A stretch of 64,000 nt of DNA from Chlamydomonas reinhardtii (lineage: Eukaryota > Chlorophyta > Chlorophyceae > Chlamydomonadales > Chlamydomonadaceae): NCBI RefSeq assembly GCF_000002595.2, contig NC_057010.1, positions 4,602,190 through 4,666,189 of the forward strand, written 5' to 3'. The translations under genes were made by a program, and so were the position numbers. Positions 11,503 through 22,074 of the stretch are shown here, piece by piece (positions within the stretch are counted from its first letter, which is position 1; every line of letters starts with the position of its first letter). Under the pieces are notes generated by a model. It searched no databases and was not told where the DNA came from. It was given only the letters and a program-made list of their open reading frames with translations.

Positions 11503-11880
11503 CTGGACGCTGTTTTGTTAAGTAGCCTTTCGATCTGACTCGTGGCCCTTGAGGGGCATTTACATCAGAACGCGCAAATAAGGCAAATTGGGTGCAAATT
11601 TGCACTCGGGTTGCAAACAGGTCCCATTTGCGCAACTACATTGCATGCACCACCAAAGCTCCTGTTGCTTAGCAGTTTGGATAGCGACTGACCAACATGT
11701 CCGCGCAGCGGCACGATCGGCATCGAATCGACAACCCAAGGACCCCTCCACGTCCCCCACCCCGCTCCACCGCCGCGCCTTTACTCTCACAATCTGCCGC
11801 AACACACGCATCGCAGGATACCAGCACACCAAAGCTAGCACCCCCGCGCACTTCAACCCTGCTGCTCCCCGCTACCTCAT

Positions 11881-12479
11881 AGCGCCTCCCCGACTGCCAG
11901 TCCTGTAGCGCCTCCCCGACTGCCAGACTGACGGTTGTATGGTAGTCGAGGGGACCGGGCCCGAGACCAACGCCAGGTGGTTTGAGCTTGCAAGAGGCGA
12001 GGACCCAGCTATCCAGCCACACATCCTCAGTCCTCAGGGCAGCTACGCCTGGTCAAAGAAGTGGGCGCCTGGGCGGGACGCTTGGAGGAGGAGCTGCAGG
12101 AGCTCTACATGCCAACGTCCAAGAAGGAACGCCGGGCTCTCCACAGCCAACACGGGTCCAATATGGAGAAGATGACCGACCACCTTGGTGTTATGGGCGT
12201 GACCGTCGCCTGACCGTCCTCCTTCCGAAGTTCTTCGAGCTCTACGCTCGGTAGGGGGCGCAGTAGAAGGAGTCAAACCGAACTTACAGGACGAGGCACG
12301 CGTACTCAGCCCTAAGCAGGTACCCATCAGCACGCGTCCCGGGCCAGGCCCAGGCAACTGCCCACGCAGGGGTCCAGCTACCAGGCCTAGGCAACTGCCC
12401 AGCACAGCACACAAACAGCGCACACGCATATCAGGCAGCACTAACCTAACAGTGGTACAGATGGGTGCTGGTTGCCGGA
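11881..12479 (+). other. spacer between the two direct repeats, with an orphan terminal exon
   Basis: About 600 bases unique to this position. 12043-12213 follows an AG acceptor and reads 56 residues to a TGA (contains LVKEVGAWAGRLEEELQELY and KKERRALHSQHGSNMEKM) with host-like codon choice, resembling a last exon on the plus strand without visible upstream exons. A short direct repeat (AGGCAACTGCCCA) occurs near 12351 and 12388. Confidence 0.4.
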
Positions 12480-12803
12480 GCCCGCTGCTGTACTGTGTTG
12501 GACTACGGTAGTCCAAGCAAAATGCAACATTGTTACCGAGCGCCCACAAGCAGGAATGTCTTGGAAAAGGGCTGAGCCCAATCCCAGAGGACAACCGCCC
12601 ACACCCTGATCTGTGGTCACCACCATTTACCCCCATCACCACCTGGGGTCTGGGATTTAGCTGCACCCTACGGGACTTCACCAACCTGCCTTGACACTGT
12701 CCCATCGCACACCCATCACCACCTTTGGGGCCGCCCACGCCCTGGCCTCAGTCTCAGACCTCAATCAGCTCAATCAATCAGGCTCAATCAGCCAAACACG
12801 GCG

Positions 12804-12988
12804 CTATGGGCAGCTGTACTAAATGTGGCAACTCAGCGATGGACATGCCAGTTCTGCCATGTTTGGCAGAACTGGCATACATGGAAGACTGGCACACATG
12901 GCAGACTGGCACACATGGAAGACTGACACACATGGTAGGACTGGCATGTCCATCGCCGAGTTGCCAGATTTAGTACAACTGCCCATAG
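12804..12988. repeat. 48-bp inverted repeat (copy 2)
   Basis: Arms 12804-12851 and 12941-12988, equivalent to the palindrome of copy 1. The two arms here have a few mismatches. Confidence 0.85.
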
Positions 12989-13555
12989 CTCCACAGTCCA
13001 GTCAAATCCAGTCCAAGCTCACGCAGCCCCACAGCCTCACAGCCTCACAGCCATCGTGGCAAGGCCGCCAGCCCTGCCCGCTCCGGCTGTCAAGCCAGGG
13101 CTTGCCTAGCTTCGGCAGTGCTTCCAAGGTGGGGCCGCTGAGCCGCCTGAACCCTCCTCCTCCTCACCGCCCTCGCTGCCGCCCTCCTCCTCCTCACCGC
13201 CCTCGCTGCTGCCCTCCTCCTCCTCACCGCCATCGCTGCTGCTCTCGCTGCCCGGGAGATGCCTGCACCCGGACCCACAAACTCAATCCGTTGTTGCAAC
13301 GCGCGGGCCCCCCGCGGCTGGCTACGTCCAAGTGCAGGTGTCAGGGGACCCACAGACGGACATAGCCGCCCGGTTGCCCCCCGCAGCCACTGCTGCCCTG
13401 CCACCTGTGGACGTAGCCGGCCGCGGGGGGCCCGTGCGTCGCAACAACGGATTGAGTTTGTGGGTCCGGGGACTGGTTACCCACAGACGGACATAGCCGC
13501 CCGGTTGGCCCCCGCAGCCACTGCTGCGGGCACCTCCTCCTGCAACACCGCCCCG

Positions 13556-14781
13556 TCAGCCCACACCGGCGGCCTCCCCGCCCCTGCCGCGGCCGCCGCC
13601 AGCCGCGACGGCGTCGGCGGGGGCCACGGGCCGGCTAAGCGCCGCCGGCCTGCGCCAGCTGGCGTCAGGAGCCGGATGTTGCACGCCGTGTTGACATCGC
13701 GGCCCTGCAACAACGAGGGCAGGGGGCCGGGGAATAGGTAACAGGTGCCGTGGCAAGGGCGGGCTAGCCACGATTCGGGACCGAGGCCGGGCTGACTGAG
13801 CTGACTGGGCGGGTGTTACGGCGGCTGTGACGGCTGTGACGGATGGTGCATGGTCATGCAGCCCTGGTGCGAGGTTGGATTTGAGCAGGAGGACAGGAGG
13901 GTTCAGACAGACAGGCAATGGCCATGTCTGAGCCGCACTGTCCACATTGCCCAGTGTGTTCTCACCTGCATGTTTTCGCCATAGGGCCTAGAAGCACCGG
14001 CAGAACCTGTGGGTTGGGCAAAGGCAGATGTTTCGTGTAGGAGGAGGTGGCGTCGGGCCGTCGGCGCTCCCATCGAGGGGGACATTGTGCCGGTGGTGTT
14101 ACTCGCTCTACAAACTGGCCGTCTTTTCGGCACCTGTCCTCCACCCTATCGCCGTTTTTGGGCCGGGCCCCCCACAGAACCTACCCCATATAGCACCGAG
14201 CTCCCACCCCGCGTCTTGCCCCACCACCGCATGCCGCACAGCGCCGCCCCGCATACATACCGCAGGAGGCCTCGGCGCCGCCGCAGCTTCGCGGCCGGCA
14301 GTTTCGCGGCCCGCAGCTCGGGGGCCGGCAGCTCGGGGGCCGGCAGCTCCACCGCCGCCAACTCCGCGGCCGGAGGCACCTCCGCAGCCGGAGCCTCCGC
14401 AGCCGGCACTTCCGCGGCCGGCACCTGCGCGGCCGGAGCTTCCACGGCCGGCAGGTTCGCCTGGCCTAGCGCAGCTTCCAGCTGCGCGCGCAGCTGGATA
14501 ACTTCCGCCGAGAGCCGTTGGAGCTGGGCGAGCAGGAGCTTGCCAGTGGCCCGGTCGAATGAGCTCGCTGAGCTACCACCCGCCGAGGTGGAGCTTGGCC
14601 CAGCAGACGTCGCTTTCCGTTTGTGCCTCCGTGCCCTCCTAGGCCTAACGCGTGCGGCGTTTTCGATGGAGGTCCAGCCAAAGTCACATACGTCGTGTTC
14701 GGGCACTTGAGCGAGTGCCGCGCAGGGCTGTGGCCCATGTTCGTGAGGGTTGTGACGCGTGGTTTCCTTGGACGCAGGCAT
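13556..14781 (-). CDS. Unknown protein of the direct repeat, copy 2
   Basis: Exon 1 is 14781-14261, ending at the same GTATGT donor and in the same phase as copy 1; the following segments corresponding to copy-1 exons 2 and 3 are 14006-13966 and about 13704-13556. The basic patch, helix and Ala/Pro/Glu repeats are present, with changes concentrated in the helix and repeats. The exon-2 segment is not open in the frame used for copy 1, so either the 3' splicing model is wrong or this copy ends early. Function unknown. Confidence 0.35.
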
Positions 14782-15115
14782 CTGGACGCTGTTTTGTTAA
14801 GTAGCCTTTCGATCTGACTCGTGGCCCTTGAGGGGCATTTACATCAGAACGCGCAAATAAGGCAAATTGGGTGCAAATTTGCACTCGGGTTGCAAACAGG
14901 TCCCATTTGCGCAACTACATTGCATGCACCACCAAAGCTCCTGTTGCTTAGCAGTTTGGATAGCGACTGACCAACATGTCCGCGCAGCGGCACGATCGGC
15001 ATCGAATCGACAACCCAAGGACCCCTCCACGCTTCTCCCCCTGTCTCCCCCGCCTCACTCCACCGCCGCGCCTTTACTCTCAGTATCTGCCGCAGCACAC
15101 GCATGGCAGCATACC

Positions 15116-15364
15116 CAGTGCTCGTATCTTGTAGATGCCCTCAGACACCCGGCATCTACACATGCGTAGATGACCTTGACCGCGGCATCTACACTTAAGC
15201 CCCCAAGCCCCCCAAAACGTCTACGCTTCCCCCATTTTTGCGCCAAAACCGGCCAAAACCGTCTACACTGCGTAGATGCGTGGCACCCAAACCCAAAAAT
15301 TTTTCTCCGCCTTCGGCGGATTTTGGGCAGATTTCTACAGTGTAGATGGAAGATACGAGCACTG
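15116..15364. mobile_element. 249-bp hAT-type MITE
   Basis: 15-bp perfect terminal inverted repeats (CAGTGCTCGTATCTT) are flanked by an exact 8-bp target duplication AGCATACC (15108-15115 and 15365-15372). Eight-base duplications and CAGTG ends are typical of hAT transposons. GTAGATG/CATCTAC recurs many times inside, like subterminal transposase-binding sites. There is no coding capacity. The matching place in copy 1 (near 11816-11823) has a single near-identical target and no insert. Confidence 0.9.
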
Positions 15365-15433
15365 AGCATACCAGCACACCCAAACTAGCACCCCCGCGCT
15401 CTTCAACCCTGCTGCGCCCCGCTACCTCATCTA

Positions 15434-16178
15434 CCGCCATAGCTACAACTGCAAAAACCGGTGTTTCTCAACACCACCACGAACAAACGGTCAATGTTGG
15501 CGTGAACCGTGCACCCTCGTGCACCGTCAGCACCCTCCACCCCTCATCCGTTCCGCTGCTTCTTGTTCCCAACACACGTGCACTCCGTGCCGAGCCGCCG
15601 GAGCACTGTGCGCTGCAGGCGCGCTGTGCACACTTGGCACACCTTTGGCTTGCCCTTGCCCCCCTTGCCGCCGATGCTATCGCACGCTGTAGCCAGGGCT
15701 GTAGTAGTTGCGTGACTGAGTCATGTGGGAGGCGTGTGAAGGCACCCACAGGGGCACACGCCCTCAGGGTGTGGTGTCTGGATGAGGGTCGTGACATGGA
15801 GAGGTGGGTACGCGGCACGGTAAGCTCCGTGGCGGCGCTGAGTCGATCGGAAATATTGCTGAGGGAGTCGGATGACGGTTGCTCGGATCCGGCCACACCT
15901 CAACCACACTCTGTATTCTGCTGCAGTGACACAGATAGTACTGCACTCTTGGCACGCTAGTCACTTGGGATATGCATCGCTGCAGTTCGCTGGCACCAGC
16001 GCACGCAGGCTTCCAAAACGCCAACCGGACGGGCTCAACGTAGCGTGAACATTTACATTGGCCACTCAAATCTTATTTCACAGATGTTACTGATGTATGC
16101 ACATTAGGCTAGGGCCTTCGCTCGTGCAAAAGGCGCCCATTCGAGCTCCAATCTCGTTCTTGGGCCTTTCCGCTAAGA
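15434..16178. other. upstream region of MFS gene
   Basis: Apart from the Cys-rich exon candidate at 15544-15686, I see no gene here. The right part must contain the promoter and 5' UTR of the MFS transporter. Confidence 0.4.
15544..15686 (-). CDS. orphan Cys-rich terminal exon
   Basis: On the minus strand an acceptor (GGCTACAG) precedes a 143-base frame ending in TGA. It contains GKGKPKVCQVCTARLQRTVL and GTECTCVGNKKQRNG, with cysteines as C-x13-C-x2-C-x15-C-x-C, resembling a small zinc-binding tail. No upstream exon was identified. It could be the 3' end of a gene or of a decayed transposase gene. Confidence 0.3.
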
Positions 16179-17442
16179 ATGCAGCTCGTCACAAATGCTC
16201 GTGACTGGCTTCGCTCGGTGCAAACCCACCGTGGCACGCAAATGGTGGTTGCTGGGGTGCTCTCCTCGTTAATCGGCTTCACGCTCCAGTTCACAAAGCT
16301 CGCAGCCCTGGACAGCAGCAGTCGGCAGTATGCTCGCGACTCGTACGCCGGCAAGGTGAAAGCAGATGGGAGGGGAGGGGCCCGGGGCCGGGGGGCGGGC
16401 GTGGGGCAGTGGAGGGTGGTGCGTGGGGCGACAGGTGAGTCGGTGAGGCTGTCGAGGTGTGTGTGCGTGTGTGCAGCAAGTGTGAAGGCCCCAGAGGAGC
16501 ACAGCCCCCGAAAGCTAATGCCCTTCTGCGGCACACACCACCATATGGCATGCTTCAGCAGTCGCATCAGCGGCAGCACAGCTTCTACAGCTCCGGCTGG
16601 GCAGCTGTTGCAGCACGGCTGCTGCCGAAATGTAGCTTCAGTGCGTTTTTGTCCGTCGCCGGTGGCAGCTGGCGTCCCCCACAGCCCCTCCCTTCGTGGC
16701 TCTCGCCACATGCCTAAGGTCACTTGATTAATAACACGCGCGCCGGGCGCCTTGCTCTTCCATGCATTCGCAACCATACACAACCAACCACACACAAACA
16801 GGTCAGTTTTCTTGCGGTGTTCGGTGTGAGCAAGGCCTTCTCAAACCTGTCAGTGGCGCTGCTGTCGAGGCTGGTGGGGTATAAGTGAGTAGTGTGCGCG
16901 TGTGCGTGTGCGCGTGCCCCTGTGCCCGTGCGCGTGTGTGGCCGTGTGTGACTATGTGCCAGGAACCACAAGATAAAGGAAAGCACGAGAAGACTGGGCA
17001 TGCTCGGTTGCCGTTTCGTGTACCCACTGCCGTACTAGCGCCAGAGCCAGATGGCAGGGGTGGATTCCAGCGGGGATTAGATTCCAGCGGGAAGCGGGGC
17101 TTACACACACTCGCACAAGCATTGGTTTCGTTACTGCATCGCATACGCAGTGGTCTTTGTGCTTTTTTGTCTCATGCTCTTCAACACAATGAATGTTTCA
17201 AACACGCCGACAGGCTGACGGAGCTGGCCGGCTGGGTGGTGGCGCTGGCCGTGATGCCGCCGCTGTTCGCGGGGCCGGGCGCGGCGGGCGCCGGCAGCGG
17301 CTGGGCGGCGGTGGTGGGCGCCTGCGTGGTGCTGGGCGTGCAGCAGGTGTGGGCGTGTGGGCGTGTGTGTGTGTGGGGGGGGGCGGGGGGGGGGGGGGCA
17401 TGTGTGTGTGATTATGGGCGTGCGTGTGTCTGTGTGTGTGAT

Positions 17443-17473
<31 letters not shown>

Positions 17474-17515
17474 GTGTGTGTGTGTGTGTGATTGTGTGCG
17501 TATGTGCGTGTGTGT

Positions 17516-17568
<53 letters not shown>

Positions 17569-19704
17569 CTCTCTCTCTCTCTCACTCACCCTCACCCTCT
17601 CTCGCTCTCGCTCTCGCTCCCTCACCCGCCGCCGCAGGGCCTGTGCTGGTCCGTCACCGTCCTGGCGCTCATCCTGCTCATGCCGGGCAGCCGCAGCGGG
17701 CTGGCCTCGGGACTGAACGAGACACTGGGCTACGTGGGTGCGTGCCGCAATCAGCAGCGTGTTGTGCGTGCCATTTGTGTTGTAAAACGAAACGAAAGCC
17801 CGCATTTTGTGTCACATATGTGTGTATGCGTGCCACATGTGTGAAAAGGAAACGAAAGCCCGCCAAAGTGTGTCTGTGTGTGTGTGTGTGTGTGTGTGCC
17901 ACGTGTGTACCACGTTTGTGTGTGTGTCGAGGGAGGGTGGCTCGAGGTGGCTCCCGAGCCCCATGCCGCGGCCCGCCCTCTCTATAGGCATGCGCTTGTT
18001 TGGGCTTGTGTGCAAACCGGGTCCGCCCAACCTGCTGTGGGTGGCAGCAGCACAGCGCAGCACGCAACGTGCGTACGTGATGCGCGGCCGGCGGTTTCGT
18101 TCCGACCTTCCTACCCATCCCACCTTGCCACATTCCCACCCCTGCAGCCGTGGCGGCGGCGGCGCCAGTGTACGGCCTACTGGAGCCGCTGGCCGTGTCG
18201 TGCGGCTGGGTCGTACCGCTGACCGACCTGTCGCCCGCCTGCCGTACAGCCGCCGAGGCGGCGGCGGCAGCTGCTGCCGCCGCCGCCACTGCTACAGCCG
18301 CCGGCCTCAACGGCACTGGGCTACTGCCGGCGGGTGGTGGCGCTGGCGGCGCTGGCGGCGGCGGCGCCGCCGCCGCCATCACAGAGCAGCTTTTGTCGGC
18401 TACCTGCACCACCGCTGACAACTGGCAGTCGGCATGTGTGGGCGAGTGTGTGTGCCACGGCTACAACCGCCTGGCCTCCAACGCGCTGCTGCTGCTACTG
18501 CCGATGGGGCTGCTGCTGACGGCGGTGCTGATGGGCGAGCCGGCGGCGGCTGTAGCGGCCGCGGTGGCGGCGGCGGCCGGGCGGCGGCGGACGGAGGCGC
18601 AGGCGGAGGCGGGAGAGGGGGCGGGGGCGGGGCCGCGAGGCAAGGCGGGCGGCGTGGAGTTGAAGTCATTCGGGTGCGTGAGTGCCCCAACAAGGATGAT
18701 GTTGTGTGCTGCGCTTTGGGTTGTGAGGCTAGGAGTGAACCGGTTTGTTTGGGACTTGGGAGTTGGGAGGTAGGTGTGGCCTTGGTGGCGCCGGATTGTG
18801 TGTCAACGAGGGGGTGTGGGGGTGAGGTAGGGCATCAGCATCAGCAGCATGTCGAACTTAGCCCTGGCCAGTGTCCTCAAGCCCTGGTGGCAATGGCGCC
18901 ACATGCACCATACGTCGGAGCGATAACGTGGTCTTGCACGTGTATTTGCCCTGTACAGGTGGAAAGGCCGGCTAAGCGGCGGCGGCGGCGGTACCGGCGG
19001 CAGTAGCAGCACGGAGGCAGCCGACGGCGTGCGCTACGCGCGTGTGCGCGGTGACGAGTGTCCACAGCCGGGCATAGCAGCCGGCGGCGGCGGCGGCAGT
19101 AGCACTCTCAACGGGCACGGAGACGCCGGCGGCGGCAGTAGCAACGGCGGCGGCCCTCAGCCGATGCTACAGCCGGTGCTGCTGCCGGTGTCAACGCCGC
19201 CGGCTGTCATCTACCGCCGTCAGCAGTTGGCGGAGCCGGGGGAGGAGAAGGAGGGGCGTGAGGATTCGGGTGCGGAGCGGCAAGGGCTGCTGTCGGGGCC
19301 GGGGCTAGGGTTGGCGGCGGCTGGAAGCGTGTTTGGCGGCGGCGGCGGCGGCGGCGGCAGTTGGTTGTCCCGTCTGGCGCGGCGCTGCAGGTGCGGTGCG
19401 GTGCTGGCGTCATGAGTGATGTCAGGGGGTGGTGTGGGGGATCGCTGCGCCTCCATCGGCACCGTGTGCCATGGGGTGGAGTCGGGGTGCAGTCAGGGTT
19501 TGCGTGTGCATGCGCATGCGCGTGTGTTCGGATGCAGGCTTGGCAGGGCGCACGTGCCCCCTTCGGCACCCTTCCGAACGCACCTGCCTTGGTTTGAACT
19601 GGTACTTGCAACATATTTCGTTGATACCACCCCCAACCAAAACTATTGCCCGCCCCATCCACGCCCCCCCCCTTTCACCGCCACCTACCCCAACCCTCCA
19701 ATAT

Positions 19705-19773
<69 letters not shown>

Positions 19774-19842
19774 TTCACACACACACACACACACACACGC
19801 ATCGCATACACTGTCTTTGCGCAATGTTTTCCTTGTGCTCTT

Positions 19843-19878
<36 letters not shown>

Positions 19879-20247
19879 GCGCACACACGCACACACGCAG
19901 CCTGTCCGAGGTGCTCTACTACTCCTGGACCAACCCCTCCACCTCCGTCATGTGCGCCGCCGGACTGCTGTCCAACGCCCTCACCAGCCTGGCCTGGGGG
20001 CTGCTGCTGGCATGGGCGCGAGACGACCCCGCGCTGCGCGTGCCCGGCCCCGGCCGCAACCTGCTGGCCTCCGCCTACTCCTTCCTCAAGGTGAGAGTGT
20101 GTGTGTGGGGGGGGGGGGGTTGCGGGTTCTGTCCATCTCACACTCCACACCACACCCCAGCACTCGTACACCATGAATCTAATCCCCCCCCCGCTTCGTC
20201 TGCGGTCTTCAGTGCATCCTGTACCGCTTCTGCAACCCGACCACACA

Positions 20248-20285
<38 letters not shown>

Positions 20286-21943
20286 CCACAGGGTCTGACT
20301 CAGCTGCTGTCGGGCGGCGTGTCGGATGCGGCGGGTGTGGGCCGCGGCGCGCCCGTGGTGCTGGGCCTGCTGCTGAACGCGGCGGGGCTGCTGACGGCGG
20401 CGTGTGGCGCGGGCTGGGGCGGCGCGCTGCTGGCGCTGAGTGGCGTGTCGCAGGGCAGCAGCCCGCAGGTGTGTTTGTGCGTGCGTGTGGGGGGGGGGCG
20501 GCACACACGGGGGTGGCTGGGCTGTGTGACAGGGGTGCGGGTATGGGTGGGGCAGCGGGTGGGGGCAGGTGGGGGAGGCGCAGCCATCCCCACCACCCCA
20601 CCCCAGCCACCACCAATGCCACCATCTCCACCGTCACCCGACACACACACGCACACACGCCCCCCCCCCGAGCTATACGTGATCATCTTACTGACGTTAC
20701 TACAATACGATCAACCTACTTAGAATAGTCTTTAGACAAAATGGGAGAGCAGCAGCAGCAGCCTTCGGCGGGTCTACGCGCTGGAGCTGGCCGCTGGACT
20801 TCACGGACATCGGTAACAACGCGTCTACGCTGCAACTGTACCTGCCTACGACTTCACTTCTTAATTAATCATGAATGTAACCCCCGCCCCCGGCCGCTCA
20901 TTTGGCAACGACTTGGTCTGCAGGCTGCAGTGCATCCCGTACCGCTTTCCCAACCATCTTTGCAACCCACCCCCCACCCCCTGTACCTGGCTACACCTTT
21001 ACTTCTTAAGTAATCATGAATGTAACACCCACCACCCGCCACCCACCACCCACCACCCACCCCCAACGCTGCAGGAGGTGGAGGCGCGGCGATCCACTGC
21101 GTACGGCTACCTCATGCTCGCTAGCTGCCTCATGGGGGCGGGCGCAGGTGGGGCGGGAGGGAGGGTGTGTGTGTGTGCGTGTGTGTGACACACATCAAGA
21201 GTGTGTGTGTGCGTGTGTGTGACACACATCAAGAGTGTGTGTGTGTGTACGACATGCGGTACAGGTGTGTTTTACCCCGTCATGCCGGCGGCAATGGCCG
21301 ACCACGCGCGGGACTGGGCGCAGCGGCAGCGGCGGGATGGCGGCGGCGGCGACGGAGATGGTGACGGGGGCGACGGCGCCTCGCCCGAGTCGCAAGGGCT
21401 GCTGGTGAGTCCGCTGCCGAGCCCACGGTATGCAAGCCCCGGCTTGTTTGGAAGCATGCGTGAGGCTGCTGTGCACTGCCGTGCTTTGCGGCACACCTTT
21501 TTGCCCTTTTCACACGTACGTTACACCCAAACACGCGCCCGCGCCCGCGCCTCCACTGCACACGCCTCCTCCCACCAACCCCGCCGCAGGCTGCCGCGTC
21601 CGACGCCGTGCCGCCGCCCACCACCACCACCACCGGCACCCACCACCGCCACCCGCTCCCCCACCCGCAGCAGGCCGGCGCCCGCCGCCACCCGCCGGCC
21701 TCGGCCTCGTCAAGCCACGCGCTTGCCGTGGCCATGTCGGCATTCCGCTTCTGGCGCGACCTGGGCTATGCAGTGGGGTCACTGGGCGGGCCCGCGGCGG
21801 ACGCGTTGGGGGTCGAGGCGACACTTCTGGCGGCGGCGGGGCTGTGCCTGGGTATGGCAGGTGCGGTGGGGTGGCGCTATGAGGAGGTGGCGCCGGCGCC
21901 GGGCGACGGCGACAGCGGCGGCAGCCACAGCGCGTGGCACTGA
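16179..21943 (+). CDS. Major facilitator superfamily transporter
   Basis: Exons 16179-16355, 16802-16884, 17214-17346, 17638-17737, 18148-18673, 18959-19390, 19901-20090, 20292-20468, 21075-21147, 21265-21404 and 21590-21943 join in frame to 794 residues. Hydrophobic segments are spread in two halves separated by a long Gly/Glu/Arg-rich cytosolic loop (exons 5-6). The C-terminal half has an MFS motif-A-like loop ([19 protein letters not shown]), and [20 protein letters not shown] begins the last helix pair. Segments in the N-terminal half include [16 protein letters not shown] and [17 protein letters not shown]. The substrate cannot be told. Joining 20468 directly to 21075 is in phase, but a small extra exon between them cannot be excluded. 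Introns carry long TG/CA tracts. Confidence 0.8.
17345..17570. repeat. TG tract running into CA tract
   Basis: An MFS intron contains (TG)n up to about 17516 followed at once by (CA)n to 17565 and then (CT)n. The alternation makes a self-complementary purine-pyrimidine tract. Confidence 0.9.
17791..17864 (+). repeat. two copies of the AACGAAAGCCCGC motif
   Basis: Copies at 17791-17803 and 17851-17864 in one MFS intron, 60 bases apart, each preceded by A-rich sequence and followed by TG-rich sequence. Confidence 0.6.
19703..19900 (+). repeat. (CA)n tracts before MFS exon 7
   Basis: CA runs at 19703-19800 and 19846-19895, the latter ending directly at the CACACGCAG acceptor. A further CA tract at 20241-20285 precedes exon 8. 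Confidence 0.9.
20860..21030 (+). repeat. ~135-bp direct repeat in an MFS intron
   Basis: CACTTCTTAATTAATCATGA at 20854-20873 and CTTTACTTCTTAAGTAATCA near 20997 are followed by ATGTAAC and C-rich sequence. The segment in between (GCAGTGCATCCCGTACCGCT) resembles 20209-20230 in the preceding intron, so a module has been copied more than once. Confidence 0.6.
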
Positions 21944-22069
21944 TCGCTGCTGGGCCAGGGAGCGGCGGGGAACGCGCGAGCGCTGGTTTGAGGGAGATAG
22001 GCGGCAGTAGTGCTTGGGAGGAGGTGTTGGTGCTGGTGGGGCGGGAGCGTTTGGCGCTGCATTGTGCGT

Positions 22070-22074
22070 TGTAA
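22070..22074 (+). terminator. TGTAA poly(A) signal of MFS gene
   Basis: TGTAA 127 bases after the MFS stop codon. Confidence 0.6.

Larger units (their letters stand above)
9151..11880. repeat. large direct repeat, copy 1
   Basis: About 2.7 kb that is matched, nearly base for base over long stretches, at 12480-15433. The offset changes from about 3333 at the left to 3279 at the right because of internal indels. Both copies begin near CCCGCTGCTGTACTGTGTTG and end near CCCCGCTACCTCAT. Each contains two palindromes and a minus-strand gene. No terminal inverted repeats or target duplications were found, so it is left as an unclassified duplication. Confidence 0.85.
12480..15433. repeat. large direct repeat, copy 2
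   Basis: Second copy of the 9151-11880 unit in the same orientation. It is longer mainly because a 249-bp MITE plus its 8-bp target duplication lies near its right end; elsewhere it differs by scattered substitutions and small indels. Confidence 0.85.

Noticed and set aside
20755-20870. possible extra MFS exon ([16 protein letters not shown])
   Set aside because: No phase-compatible acceptor/donor pair, and the exons on either side join directly in frame.
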